From: Providencia rettgeri
Lineage (GTDB): Bacteria > Pseudomonadota > Gammaproteobacteria > Enterobacterales > Enterobacteriaceae
Length of the DNA stretch: 64,000 nt
Assembly (NCBI RefSeq): GCF_013255915.1
Contig: NZ_CP053896.1
Location: 2,108,001 to 2,172,000 of the forward strand
Direction of reading: 5' to 3'
Shown: in pieces, positions 37,001 through 45,670 of the stretch
How the letters are laid out: every line of letters starts with the position of its first letter
Numbering within the stretch: position 1 is the stretch's first letter
Notes under the pieces: model-generated
The model's input: only the letters and a program-made list of their open reading frames with translations
Databases searched by the model: none
Told to the model about the DNA's origin: nothing
Position numbers and translations under genes: made by a program

Positions 37001-37087
37001 GTTAAACAAATTTTGAATTTAGTGGAGCAAAAAACCAAGCAAGTTATGATAAAAGAACGCCGTGATGGTGGTTCGTTTCAAGCGTAA
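34022..37087 (+). CDS. tail tape measure protein H
   Basis: 1021 residues from ATG 34022, preceded by GGAGGGG. It sets tail length and helps DNA entry. The first 300 residues are charged coiled coil ([15 protein letters not shown]...). The tape-measure domain starts at about 245 ([24 protein letters not shown]). A hydrophobic stretch (about 300-325; [18 protein letters not shown]) follows, then further coiled coils. The C-terminus has the usual [20 protein letters not shown]. The 5' end overlaps T by 26 bp. Confidence 0.95.
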   Translation: [1021 protein letters not shown]

Positions 37088-37131
37088 CATAATATGAAGC
37101 CCTCCTTTGAGGGCTGAATAATGGAGGGTTA

Positions 37132-37458
37132 ATGGAAACATTTAACTGGCCTATTAAACCGGGTATGGGAACAGAATCCTCTCCCCGAGTGAGAACTGTT
37201 AGTTTTGGTGATGGGTATGAACAACGTAAACCTGATGGGCTAAACTCACAGCTTGAAAAATTCAATGTGAACTTATCTCTTACACCAGAAAAGGCCAATC
37301 AGGCGTTAGATTTTTTAAAACGCCATGGCGGGGTGAAATCATTTTTATTTCAACCCACTAAAAACAATCCTGCTGTTGTAGTTGTTTGCAGAAAATGGTC
37401 TTCAGATAGCGGCAATATCCGCAAAACAATAAGTGCCGAATTTGAACAGGTAGTTTAA
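37132..37458 (+). CDS. minor tail protein M
   Basis: 108 residues, METFNWPIKPGMGTESSPRV. The pattern VSFGDGYEQRKPDGLN and FLKRHGGVKSFLFQP is typical of lambda gpM, a tail-tip component that follows the tape measure gene. Confidence 0.92.
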   Translation: METFNWPIKPGMGTESSPRVRTVSFGDGYEQRKPDGLNSQLEKFNVNLSLTPEKANQALDFLKRHGGVKSFLFQPTKNNPAVVVVCRKWSSDSGNIRKTISAEFEQVV

Positions 37459-37508
37459 TGGGATAAGATATGATCTGTTTAGCAATCTAATTTTATTGGG
37501 GTTCTAAA

Positions 37509-37748
37509 GTGAAATCATATAAATACATTATCGGTTTTGCGGTTGGCTTTCTATTACTATATTTAGCGATACCTAGTACTAATGAGTCACCAAAAGATAA
37601 AGAGAAAAGTAAGGACAGAGATGTAATAAAACTTTGTTGGAAAGATTATGAGAAAAAATCTCTTTCACCAGAGACTAAGCAATTCGTTGCTTCCGTGTGT
37701 GAAAAGAAAGAGGATGATTTTCAAAAAAAATATGGTGTAAAACCATAA
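37509..37748 (+). CDS. small exported/anchored moron between M and L
   Basis: 79 residues from GTG 37509 (GGGG 8 nt upstream). One N-terminal membrane segment (YIIGFAVGFLLLYLAIPS, about 6-23) precedes a Lys/Glu/Asp-rich exported domain with two Cys (KLCWKDYEKKSL and FVASVCEKKEDD). A dedicated terminator follows. Such insertions in the M-L gap of lambdoid phages are often lysogenic-conversion or superinfection-exclusion genes; here that is inference. Confidence 0.65.
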   Translation: MKSYKYIIGFAVGFLLLYLAIPSTNESPKDKEKSKDRDVIKLCWKDYEKKSLSPETKQFVASVCEKKEDDFQKKYGVKP

Positions 37749-37769
37749 TGTTACATCTTTCAAAACAGC

Positions 37770-37790
37770 CACCTTCGGGTGGTTTTTTTA
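37770..37790 (+). terminator. moron terminator
   Basis: CCACC-TTCG-GGTGG with a UUCG-type tetraloop followed by TTTTTTT. It lies 22 bp beyond the moron stop and before gene L. Confidence 0.88.
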
Positions 37791-37802
37791 TGGGTAAAAT
37801 AA

Positions 37803-38498
37803 ATGCAAAACATCCCACCAGAATTACTGATCGCGACAACGAAACTTGAAGCAGAAGCAGAAATTATACTCTATGAAATAGATCTAACAAATATAGGTGG
37901 AATTCGGTATCGATTCCACAACGGTACCAATGAATCATCAGGGCCGGTTATTTGGCAAGACCAAGAATATGAGCCTTATCCCATCATGGGGGATGGTTTT
38001 GATTTAAATGGCAAAGGCCCATCTACACGCCCAACCATTTCACTGTCTAATTTGTTCGGCCTAATTTTTGGTATCGCTAGCCGCCTAAACTCAGGGTTAG
38101 GGGGTATTGTTATTCGCCGTAAAACAACAGCACAATTCCTCGATGCAGCGAATTTTGCTGGTGGCAATGACAATGCGGATCCAACGCAAGAGCAAGTTAG
38201 CCGATGGGTCATTGAGCAACTAACCAGCCTTAATGCTGAAACAGCAACATGGGAACTTGCTGCCCCAACGGAAACAGATGGTGCCACTTTTCCAGCTCGA
38301 GTCATTCTTTCGGATGTATGTAATTTTAGCTATCGGTCTGAAGAGTGTGGGTATAAAGGAGGGCCGGTTGCTGATGAGCTCGGCAACCCAACACAAGACC
38401 CTAGCAAAGATAAATGCGGTAAGCGCTTATCTGATTGTAAATTAAGGAATAACGCACACCGAATAGGCTGCTTCCTCTCTTCGTCTCGCCTCAGTTAA
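37803..38498 (+). CDS. minor tail protein L, Fe-S type
   Basis: 231 residues. The tail-tip protein resembles lambda gpL. The body pattern is PYPIMGDGFDLNGKGPSTRP. Four Cys in the C-terminal part, VCNFSYRSEECGYKG and DKCGKRLSDCKLRNN, match those that bind an iron-sulphur cluster in lambda gpL. It is adjacent to K. Confidence 0.92.
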   Translation: MQNIPPELLIATTKLEAEAEIILYEIDLTNIGGIRYRFHNGTNESSGPVIWQDQEYEPYPIMGDGFDLNGKGPSTRPTISLSNLFGLIFGIASRLNSGLGGIVIRRKTTAQFLDAANFAGGNDNADPTQEQVSRWVIEQLTSLNAETATWELAAPTETDGATFPARVILSDVCNFSYRSEECGYKGGPVADELGNPTQDPSKDKCGKRLSDCKLRNNAHRIGCFLSSSRLS

Positions 38499-38509
38499 TA
38501 AGGATCCCC

Positions 38510-39238
38510 ATGTTAGAACAAACTATTTTGGAACATGCAAAACGCATGGCGCCACAGGAATCGTGTGGCCTTGTGATTATTCAAGACGGTACCGAGATTT
38601 ATATTCCTTGTGAAAACCAACATATCGACCCTGAAAATCATTTTTCAATTGCGGCTGAAGACTACATTCAAGCCAGCCAAATAGATGAAGTTATCGCGAT
38701 TGTTCACAGTCACCCCGGTGGCAATCCCTACTTAAGTTCAGCAGATAGAGCGCACCAGTTAAAAACAAACCTCCCCTGGTGGTTGGTTTGTGATGAAAAA
38801 ATTATCAAATTTGAATGTGTACCTAAATTATTAGGCCGTGAGTTTATTCATGGCTCTACAGATTGTTACGGCCTATTCCGTGACGCTTACCATTTAGCCG
38901 GTTGCTCATTGCCAGACTTTGAGCGCGAAGACAACTGGTGGCGACAAGGAAAAGAGCTCTATTTAGATAACCTAGCGGAAAATGGCTTCAAGCAAGTCAA
39001 AAGAGATATCCAGCCCGGCGATATTATTTTGTGTTGTTACGCCAGTTCCTGCGCAAATCATGCCGCAATCTACCTTGGTGATCAAACAATCCTACACCAC
39101 GTCCCTAATCAACTGAGCAAACGTGAGGTTTATAACGAAAGATGGCAACGAATGACTCACTCGATTTGGCGCTACCGCGACTGGCAACCATCCGCTTTTA
39201 TGGGGATCTGCAACGATTTGGCCGTCGATTCGATTTAA
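38510..39238 (+). CDS. tail-tip peptidase K (JAMM plus NlpC/P60)
   Basis: 242 residues. The N-terminal JAMM metalloprotease domain has HSHPGGNPYLSSADRAHQ (about 64-81), the zinc-binding His-x-His ... Asp pattern. The C-terminal NlpC/P60 domain has the catalytic Cys in STDCYGLFRDAYH and His in SCANHAAIYLG. It is needed for tail-tip assembly and possibly for peptidoglycan cleavage on infection. It overlaps gene I by 97 bp. Confidence 0.94.
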   Translation: MLEQTILEHAKRMAPQESCGLVIIQDGTEIYIPCENQHIDPENHFSIAAEDYIQASQIDEVIAIVHSHPGGNPYLSSADRAHQLKTNLPWWLVCDEKIIKFECVPKLLGREFIHGSTDCYGLFRDAYHLAGCSLPDFEREDNWWRQGKELYLDNLAENGFKQVKRDIQPGDIILCCYASSCANHAAIYLGDQTILHHVPNQLSKREVYNERWQRMTHSIWRYRDWQPSAFMGICNDLAVDSI

Positions 39239-39798
39239 ATATTAAAACCGCAGCTGAAGGGCTTCATGCCTTATTTCTTCAAATTCCCAATCTAAAACAA
39301 CAATTCCGTGATGGCTGGTACCAAATTCGCATTAGCGGATCCGATGTTGACCCCAGCGAATTACATCAGCGTGTCCATGAACCTCTGATGGCAAATGCGG
39401 TAATTCACATCGTTCCGCGTATCGAGGGTGCAAAAACAGGGGGGGCATTTCAATTTATTGCCGGCGCAGCCGTTTTGGCGATTGGGTGGTGGAACCCTGC
39501 AGGTTGGAGTTTTGGCGCGTCGATGATGCTGGCAGGCGGTGCAATGATGATTGGTGGGGTCGCACAAATGTTAACGCCAATGCCTAAGCCAGCTAATTTA
39601 TCGCGTTCTGAAGAAGAAAAAGGAAATACATACTTTAGCAACCTTGAAAACGCAGTCGCGCAGGGTATGGCGGTACCGGTTGCTTACGGTGAAATTATGT
39701 GCGGCTCAAGGGTGATTTCACAAGCAATTGAAATCATGGATGACGGTGACGCAAAAGATATTGATGTGGGCAAACATGGTGGTAGTGGGGAGACGTAA
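39142..39798 (+). CDS. tail assembly protein I
   Basis: 218 residues. The N-terminal ubiquitin-like region (RLATIRFYGDLQRFGRRFDL) is followed by a Gly/Ala-rich hydrophobic middle (FIAGAAVLAIGWWNPAGWSF). The C-terminus has VAQGMAVPVAYGEIMCGSRV, all as in lambda gpI. It starts inside K and stops 2 bp before J. Confidence 0.92.
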   Translation: MATNDSLDLALPRLATIRFYGDLQRFGRRFDLNIKTAAEGLHALFLQIPNLKQQFRDGWYQIRISGSDVDPSELHQRVHEPLMANAVIHIVPRIEGAKTGGAFQFIAGAAVLAIGWWNPAGWSFGASMMLAGGAMMIGGVAQMLTPMPKPANLSRSEEEKGNTYFSNLENAVAQGMAVPVAYGEIMCGSRVISQAIEIMDDGDAKDIDVGKHGGSGET

Positions 39799-39800
39799 TC

Positions 39801-40295
39801 ATGGGTAAAGGCGGCGGTAAACAACATACTCCTTATGAGGCGCCAAACGATTTAACATCACGGCAGAAATTATCAATTATTGATTTAGTGAGTGAAGGGC
39901 CTATTGAGGGGCCGGTTGGCGATTTAAAGGGGGTTTATCTTAATAACACTCCCGTTATTGACTCCTCTGGTAACAGCAATGTGAACGGTATGACTGCTCA
40001 GTGGGTGTCAGGCACTTTAGAGCAACCAGCCTTAGAGGGGTTTTCATCGTCATCAAGTGAAACCCCTGTCAGTATTGAAATCAAAAAAAGCACACCTGTA
40101 ACTCGCACAATAACTTCACGAAACATTGACCGCTTACGGTTAACGTTTGGTACCCAAGCGTTGGTTGAAGTGAAAGATAATGGGGATCGTGTTGGTACAT
40201 CGGTTGAGTTACAAATTCAGGTGCAACGTAATGGTTCGTGGGTAACTGAAAAAATATCACTATCCGTGGTAAAAGGAGTAATTCCCCATACCTAA
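39801..40295 (+). pseudogene. J: host-specificity protein J, N-terminal part, ends by frameshift
   Basis: The first 164 residues of central tail fibre J: MGKGGGKQHTPYEAPNDLTS, then QKLSIIDLVSEGPIEGPVG, matching lambda J. Homology stops after WVTEKISLS; VVKGVIPHT-stop follows. The lambda-like continuation (KRSNSPYLMAVIIDKLPP) resumes at once in the other frame. Restoring one G in the GG at 40268-40269 would give Ser-Val-Gly-Lys-Arg-Ser and join the parts. So this is a one-base deletion in the phage or an assembly error. Confidence 0.85.
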
Positions 40296-43200
40296 TGGCT
40301 GTGATTATCGATAAGTTGCCACCGCCACCTTTTAGCATTCGCATGGTTCGTCTAACGCCAGATAGCAACAGCGATAAATTACAAAATAATACTATTTGGT
40401 CAAGTTACACCGAAATCACCGATATTAATCAAACCTATCCGGGATCAGCAGTCGCGGGTCTAACGTTTGAAAGTGAACAGTTTGGTAATCAATATCCTAC
40501 ACGTAACTATTTAGTTCGGGGGCTGATTGTTCAAGTGCCGAACAATTACGATCCTGAAACTCGCACCTATAGTGGCATTTGGGATGGAACGTTTAAGCCT
40601 GCGTATACCAATAATCCTGCGTGGGTGCTGTATAGCTTATTAACAACGAAGCGATTTGGGCTAGGTAAAAGACTGAAAATAGCTGAGGTTGATAAGTTTG
40701 CGCTTTACGTTATTGGTCAATATTGTGATCAACTGGTACCTGATGGCTTCGGTAATAAAGAGCCTCGAGTCACCTGCAATGCTTATATTACTGATATTCG
40801 AAAAGCTTATGATTACTTCAGTGACCTGTGCTCAATAATGCGCATCATGCCTGTGTGGAACGGGCTACAAATGACATTTGTTCAAGATCGTCCTAGTGAT
40901 GTTGTTTGGCCTTACACAAATGCCAATGTGGTCAATGGCCGTTTTCACTACAGCTTCAGTCCATTAAAAGCCCGTCATACCGTTATTGAAGTACGTTTTA
41001 TTGATCCGCAAAACGGTTGGAAAACTAGCGTTGAGCAAGTTTCAGATGATGCTTTGGTGGCGCAGTTTGGTCTTAATGTGCTCCGCGTTGACGCTTTTGG
41101 TTGCACGAGTCGTGGGCAAGCAAGGCGTTATGGTCTGTGGATATTATTGACGGAAAAACTAGAAACTCAAACTGTTGAGTTTGAAGTGGGTGCAGAAGGG
41201 TTACGCCATACTCCTGGTGATATTATCGAAATTATGGACAACGACTGGGTAGGTGGTGAGGATCCTATTGGCGGCAGGCTGATTGCCATCGATGTGACTC
41301 AAAAGGTTTTAACACTCGATAGAGAAGTAACAAAACCCAAATCTGGTACCGCTTTTATTTCGTTAATGAATGCCACAGGCCGTTATGAACGCGTAAAAGT
41401 GACAGGGTACTTAGGTAGCAATCAAATTAAAGTTGAATCGGTGCCAAAAGGTGTGGCCACAAAATCGGTATGGGGTTTTAGCCAGCCTGATTTGGCTCGT
41501 CGCTTATTTAGGGCGATTACGATTTCTGATAAGGGTGATGGCACTTATGGTGTTATTGCAGTTCAGCATATTCCCGAAAAAGAGGCCATGGTTGACCAGG
41601 GGATAAAATTTGAGCCATTGCCCGATACGCCATTGGGCGGCTACATTCCCCCAGTTGAAAACCTCTCTGTTGAAGTCAGTGCAGATAGTGACAACTGGCA
41701 AGTGGAAGCCAACTGGACAACCGCAACGGCGGTTCGAGGTGTTGATTTTGTCCTCAAGCTAACTCAAGCGGGGCGTATTGTTGGTACCGCTAAAACCCAA
41801 GAAAACCGTTATCGCATTGGTAATTTACCGCAAGGGAATTACCTGCTCTCTGTCGCGCCACAAAATAAAGATGGGCAAAAGGGCGAACAAGCCTCGGTCT
41901 CATTTGATATTAACCCACCGCCCCCACCGTCTTATATCGATGTTGAGCCGGGCTTTTTCAGTTTGGGTATTATCCCTCATGTAGGTGGGCAAAATGCGCT
42001 GCGCCTGCAGTATGAGTTTTGGTTTTCTGAAAAGCAGATTGCAAATATCAATGAGGTTGAGTTACTAGCCGAATATCTCGGCAACGGCACAATGTGGGTG
42101 ATTCAAGGAAGGAAACTTAAAGCTGGCCAGACATATTACATTTATGTCAGAACCGTGAACCCCGTAGGCAAATCGCAGTTTGTTGAAGCTAGCGGCAAGC
42201 CGGAGGATCGGGCTGATGAAATATTGGAAGTTATCGGTGATAAATTCCTCAGCAACGAGGCCGGTCAGAAACTGCAGGAGCAAATCAACTTCAACAAGGA
42301 TCACATTGAAGACTTAACGCTCGAACAACTCGAAATTAAGCATGACATTATCAATGTTGATAGCAAGACAATTGACTTAAATAACAAAGTTGTTCAAATC
42401 AATACTAATGTTGCAATTGTGAATGAAGCTGTCATGCAGAATGCAATTAGCTTAAATAATGTCACTTTTAGATTAATGGAGGAAGAAGGTACTCGAAAAG
42501 CAGAAATACTCGATGTTCGCGAGATTATTATTGATGATCAAAAAGCCTTTACGCGTTATCAATCTCAAGTTTCTAGTCAGTTTGAGTATGTTGGCGCAGA
42601 TGTCTATAACTTGCAGCAATCATTAGCGACAACAAATGAAGCTTTTGCTCAGCAAATGAGCCAAGTTCGTGCTGATTTAAACGCAACAAACGATGGTATG
42701 GGCATAATTGCTGCACGTGTGACGACAAACGAAGAAGCTACGGCAAATATCGAGAAGTCACAGGCGAAGTTTGAACAAGTGACACTCGCAGAATTCGAAT
42801 ATCAGCGTGCGTATATTAATCAAATCAGCAGTGCCTTTTCAGATCAGCAAATGTCAATGTCAGAAGCAATTATGCAGACGACAGCACAATTTAACTCTTT
42901 GAATGATAAACAGCTAAAATCCGAAGCGAAAATCACGAAAAATGAGAAAGCGATTGCAACAGAGACAGAAGCCCGTGCAACGATGGGTGTTCAGCTAGAA
43001 GCGCGCATTGATAGCAATGAAAGCGGAATAACTGAAATAAAAGAAACTGTCGCGGAGCAGGGTAAAACAATTGCGTCAACGACTGAGCAATTGCGTGCTG
43101 AAATTAAAACAGGTGACGACAAGCTGCAGGAGGGGATTGATAACCAAGGGCGTGAATTATCAAAAATAAGCAGTAGTGTTGATGAGCAAAAAACAGCTAT

Positions 43201-44593
43201 TGCAGAATTTGATAAAACACAAACAGAGCTCAAGCAAACTCAACAAAGTAATTATGAAGAGAACAATGCACACATTGCTAATCTTCAGCAAACTATTGCT
43301 AACAGTGACAGTGCTAACGCTGAAGCAATTATGCAAACCACAGCGCAAACAACACTTAATCATAATGAAAACTTGAAAGTTAAAGCTAGTGTCGAACGAC
43401 AACAGAAAGCAATCGCTAATCAGCAAGAAGCCTACGCTGAGCTTTCTGAGAAAGTCGATGCACAGTATGCAGACAATCAAGCGACTTTTGTTGATATCAG
43501 AAAGTCTCAAGCTGATGATAAAAAAGCGGCTTCTGAGCACACTGAGCAAGTGCGTGCAGAACTCGGGAAAGATATCGCTGATAACAAAAACGAGCTGTCA
43601 AACATCAATGCAGTCGTGACAGAGCATTCTAAATCTATCGCGACACTTGAAGAAATGACAACTCAAATTCAGCAATCACAGAAAAGTCAGCATGAAGATA
43701 CTCAAGCAAGTATCGACGAGTTAAAGCAAACAACAGCGAGCACTGATAAAGCATTAACTCAAGCAAAAGAGGAAGCCAAATCACACTTCGAAGATAATGA
43801 TGCATCAATTGCAAATATCCAAAATACGCATGCAGATGCTGAATCATCTTTAGCTGAAATGGCGATGCAATTGTCTGCTCAGCAGAACGTGCAAGGCACA
43901 GAACTTTTACGTGCTAAAGCATCCATTGAGCGTGTTGATAAAACGGTCGCCAACAATAGTCTTGCCTATGCACAATCCTTTGAAAAGATTGAGGCTCAGT
44001 TTGAAAGTGTTAATTCAAGCATTACCACCCTCAAGAAAACAGTTTCTGATAATGAAAAAGCACAAGCGGAGGTTAACGAACTCATTAAATCAGAAATTGG
44101 CGATAACAAAGCGGCAATTGAACTGCGTGGGCAAACTGTTTTCGATCACAAAGGGAATGGCTCTGCGATTTATACAATCAAGACAGGCATTAATTGGAAT
44201 GGCCAATATTATGACGCCAAATTCATGATGGGGGCCGAAGTCAAAAGCGGCAAAGTGGTCACACAAATTGGTTTCAGCGCGGATACTTTCGGTATTTTCA
44301 ATCCATCGAGCGGTAAGTTAGAGCCCGTATTTTTTGTTGAAAATGGTCAGGTGTTTATCAATGAAGCGTTTATCAATAAGGCCATAATTGAAAAAATCAT
44401 TGTGGGCACGGATATGCGTTCTAAAAACTACGTTGCAGGCAAAACAGGCACTCGGATCGACATGAATAATGGCACTATTGAAATTAATGGTAGTGATAAT
44501 TCCGGATCACGAATGACGATTAAAAATGACCAAATTGCAGTTTATGCAGGAGGAAAAGCGAAAGTAGTAATCGGGAGACTTTATGGAATATGA
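40295..44593 (+). CDS. J: host-specificity protein J, main part (after frameshift)
   Basis: 1432 residues from ATG 40295; the frame is open upstream to the frameshift. It has the lambda-like body LPPPPFSIRMVRLTPDSNSD, YSGIWDGTFKPAYTNN, GLRHTPGDIIEI and FnIII-like domains (about 460-640). A coiled-coil stalk of about 600 residues (about 650-1265) is built from repeated QTTAQ/NEKAIA/KASIER units. The C-terminal receptor-related domain (DUF1983-like, FDHKGNGSAIYTIKTGINWN) follows. It forms the trimeric fibre that recognises the host. It could initiate separately at 40295, but the N-terminal tail-docking part would be lost. Confidence 0.9.
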   Translation: MAVIIDKLPPPPFSIRMVRLTPDSNSDKLQNNTIWSSYTEITDINQTYPGSAVAGLTFESEQFGNQYPTRNYLVRGLIVQVPNNYDPETRTYSGIWDGTFKPAYTNNPAWVLYSLLTTKRFGLGKRLKIAEVDKFALYVIGQYCDQLVPDGFGNKEPRVTCNAYITDIRKAYDYFSDLCSIMRIMPVWNGLQMTFVQDRPSDVVWPYTNANVVNGRFHYSFSPLKARHTVIEVRFIDPQNGWKTSVEQVSDDALVAQFGLNVLRVDAFGCTSRGQARRYGLWILLTEKLETQTVEFEVGAEGLRHTPGDIIEIMDNDWVGGEDPIGGRLIAIDVTQKVLTLDREVTKPKSGTAFISLMNATGRYERVKVTGYLGSNQIKVESVPKGVATKSVWGFSQPDLARRLFRAITISDKGDGTYGVIAVQHIPEKEAMVDQGIKFEPLPDTPLGGYIPPVENLSVEVSADSDNWQVEANWTTATAVRGVDFVLKLTQAGRIVGTAKTQENRYRIGNLPQGNYLLSVAPQNKDGQKGEQASVSFDINPPPPPSYIDVEPGFFSLGIIPHVGGQNALRLQYEFWFSEKQIANINEVELLAEYLGNGTMWVIQGRKLKAGQTYYIYVRTVNPVGKSQFVEASGKPEDRADEILEVIGDKFLSNEAGQKLQEQINFNKDHIEDLTLEQLEIKHDIINVDSKTIDLNNKVVQINTNVAIVNEAVMQNAISLNNVTFRLMEEEGTRKAEILDVREIIIDDQKAFTRYQSQVSSQFEYVGADVYNLQQSLATTNEAFAQQMSQVRADLNATNDGMGIIAARVTTNEEATANIEKSQAKFEQVTLAEFEYQRAYINQISSAFSDQQMSMSEAIMQTTAQFNSLNDKQLKSEAKITKNEKAIATETEARATMGVQLEARIDSNESGITEIKETVAEQGKTIASTTEQLRAEIKTGDDKLQEGIDNQGRELSKISSSVDEQKTAIAEFDKTQTELKQTQQSNYEENNAHIANLQQTIANSDSANAEAIMQTTAQTTLNHNENLKVKASVERQQKAIANQQEAYAELSEKVDAQYADNQATFVDIRKSQADDKKAASEHTEQVRAELGKDIADNKNELSNINAVVTEHSKSIATLEEMTTQIQQSQKSQHEDTQASIDELKQTTASTDKALTQAKEEAKSHFEDNDASIANIQNTHADAESSLAEMAMQLSAQQNVQGTELLRAKASIERVDKTVANNSLAYAQSFEKIEAQFESVNSSITTLKKTVSDNEKAQAEVNELIKSEIGDNKAAIELRGQTVFDHKGNGSAIYTIKTGINWNGQYYDAKFMMGAEVKSGKVVTQIGFSADTFGIFNPSSGKLEPVFFVENGQVFINEAFINKAIIEKIIVGTDMRSKNYVAGKTGTRIDMNNGTIEINGSDNSGSRMTIKNDQIAVYAGGKAKVVIGRLYGI

Positions 44594-45596
44594 TGTTTAT
44601 ATTTTTAATGAAGTGGGGGTGAAAAACCCCTATTCATTATCTGGAACTCGTAATTTTGCGTATTTAACGTCATTACAACTTGGTAAGCCCCCAAGAAGAA
44701 CATACGACTACTCAGTGCAGTTTAAAATAGACAATAAATCCCCAAACTCGACATTAATTGCGGTTCCTTACAAAGCACTAAATGCTTGGTTACCTAGTCT
44801 CGGATGGCTTCAATTTACAGTGATTAAAAATATTGTTATTTCTAATGATATTGTCACTGTACATATGTATATGCAGCCAACAAGCAAAAGCAGTGAAAAA
44901 GACTATGAAGGGTTTGTTGCACCAACAGCCATTATTCATGTCTTTGAGGTTTTTGAAGGTGAATCTCAGGCGGGTGAATTTGGAGTAATTATTGATAATG
45001 CTACTGATTACTCAAAAATTACTGACAAATCAAAGTTAGGGTTTATTGTGTGGTCATACAGCGGCACGGTTAATGACGGTATGACATTGCCAAGAAACTT
45101 ACCCAACAACACATCTCAATCAGTACTTGCATATTGGGATCATGATTCTGCGGTTGTGGAGTATGACCACAAAAACAATCGTATTATTACAAATGGGCAT
45201 TCATTAAATATGGATATTGTTATAACTCAAGGGGGCTTTAACTTACCCACAAAAACTGGTGACTGGGGATTTTTCATTTTCAATGACCAAGGTGAGCCTG
45301 TTTTAACTAATTACTATCCTCCAATCAAAGAGCCTAAATACATTCGACTCGGCAAAAGCCCTGTCAAAGCATTTGATAAACCGATGGTAACATTAGGGCA
45401 ATATGGACTGTTTTTTACTGGGGCAACAGGGGGCAAGCGCCGTTCATATAATGCAGGATTGCGAATGAAGAATGGAACCATCAGCATTGCAAAAGGCTCA
45501 TATTCTGGGATTCAAGGGGATCATAAGTCAGGCCAAGGAAATGAGTTTTATTCTGAGTGCAACACAATAGTATTAAATCGAGACGATTATTTCTAA
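44583..45596 (+). CDS. tail-associated protein, DUF6453-like
   Basis: 337 residues, MEYDVYIFNEVGVKNPYSLS, overlapping the J stop by 11 bp. It is beta-rich with no coiled coil. Proteins like it lie after J in Proteus/Providencia prophages (DUF6453 family, from memory). Probably a tail-tip or fibre-tip component. The terminator follows 25 bp downstream. Confidence 0.65.
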   Translation: MEYDVYIFNEVGVKNPYSLSGTRNFAYLTSLQLGKPPRRTYDYSVQFKIDNKSPNSTLIAVPYKALNAWLPSLGWLQFTVIKNIVISNDIVTVHMYMQPTSKSSEKDYEGFVAPTAIIHVFEVFEGESQAGEFGVIIDNATDYSKITDKSKLGFIVWSYSGTVNDGMTLPRNLPNNTSQSVLAYWDHDSAVVEYDHKNNRIITNGHSLNMDIVITQGGFNLPTKTGDWGFFIFNDQGEPVLTNYYPPIKEPKYIRLGKSPVKAFDKPMVTLGQYGLFFTGATGGKRRSYNAGLRMKNGTISIAKGSYSGIQGDHKSGQGNEFYSECNTIVLNRDDYF

Positions 45597-45620
45597 CAAT
45601 CAATTTATTGAATCGCATAA

Positions 45621-45643
45621 AGCCGCTTAATTGCGGTTTTTTT
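45621..45643 (+). terminator. terminator after the DUF6453-like gene
   Basis: GCCGC-TTAATT-GCGGT followed by TTTTTTT. Confidence 0.78.
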
Positions 45644-45670
45644 GTATCTAAATTTCGGAGAATCAATCAT

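Noticed and set aside
42991-43847. Several frames antisense to the J coiled-coil region
   Set aside because: They arise from the repetitive Glu/Gln/Lys-rich stalk sequence read on the other strand or frame.
42250-44090. Repeated units in the J stalk as a possible diversity-generating (template) system
   Set aside because: They are coiled-coil heptad-type repeats; no reverse transcriptase or template/variable repeat pair is present.
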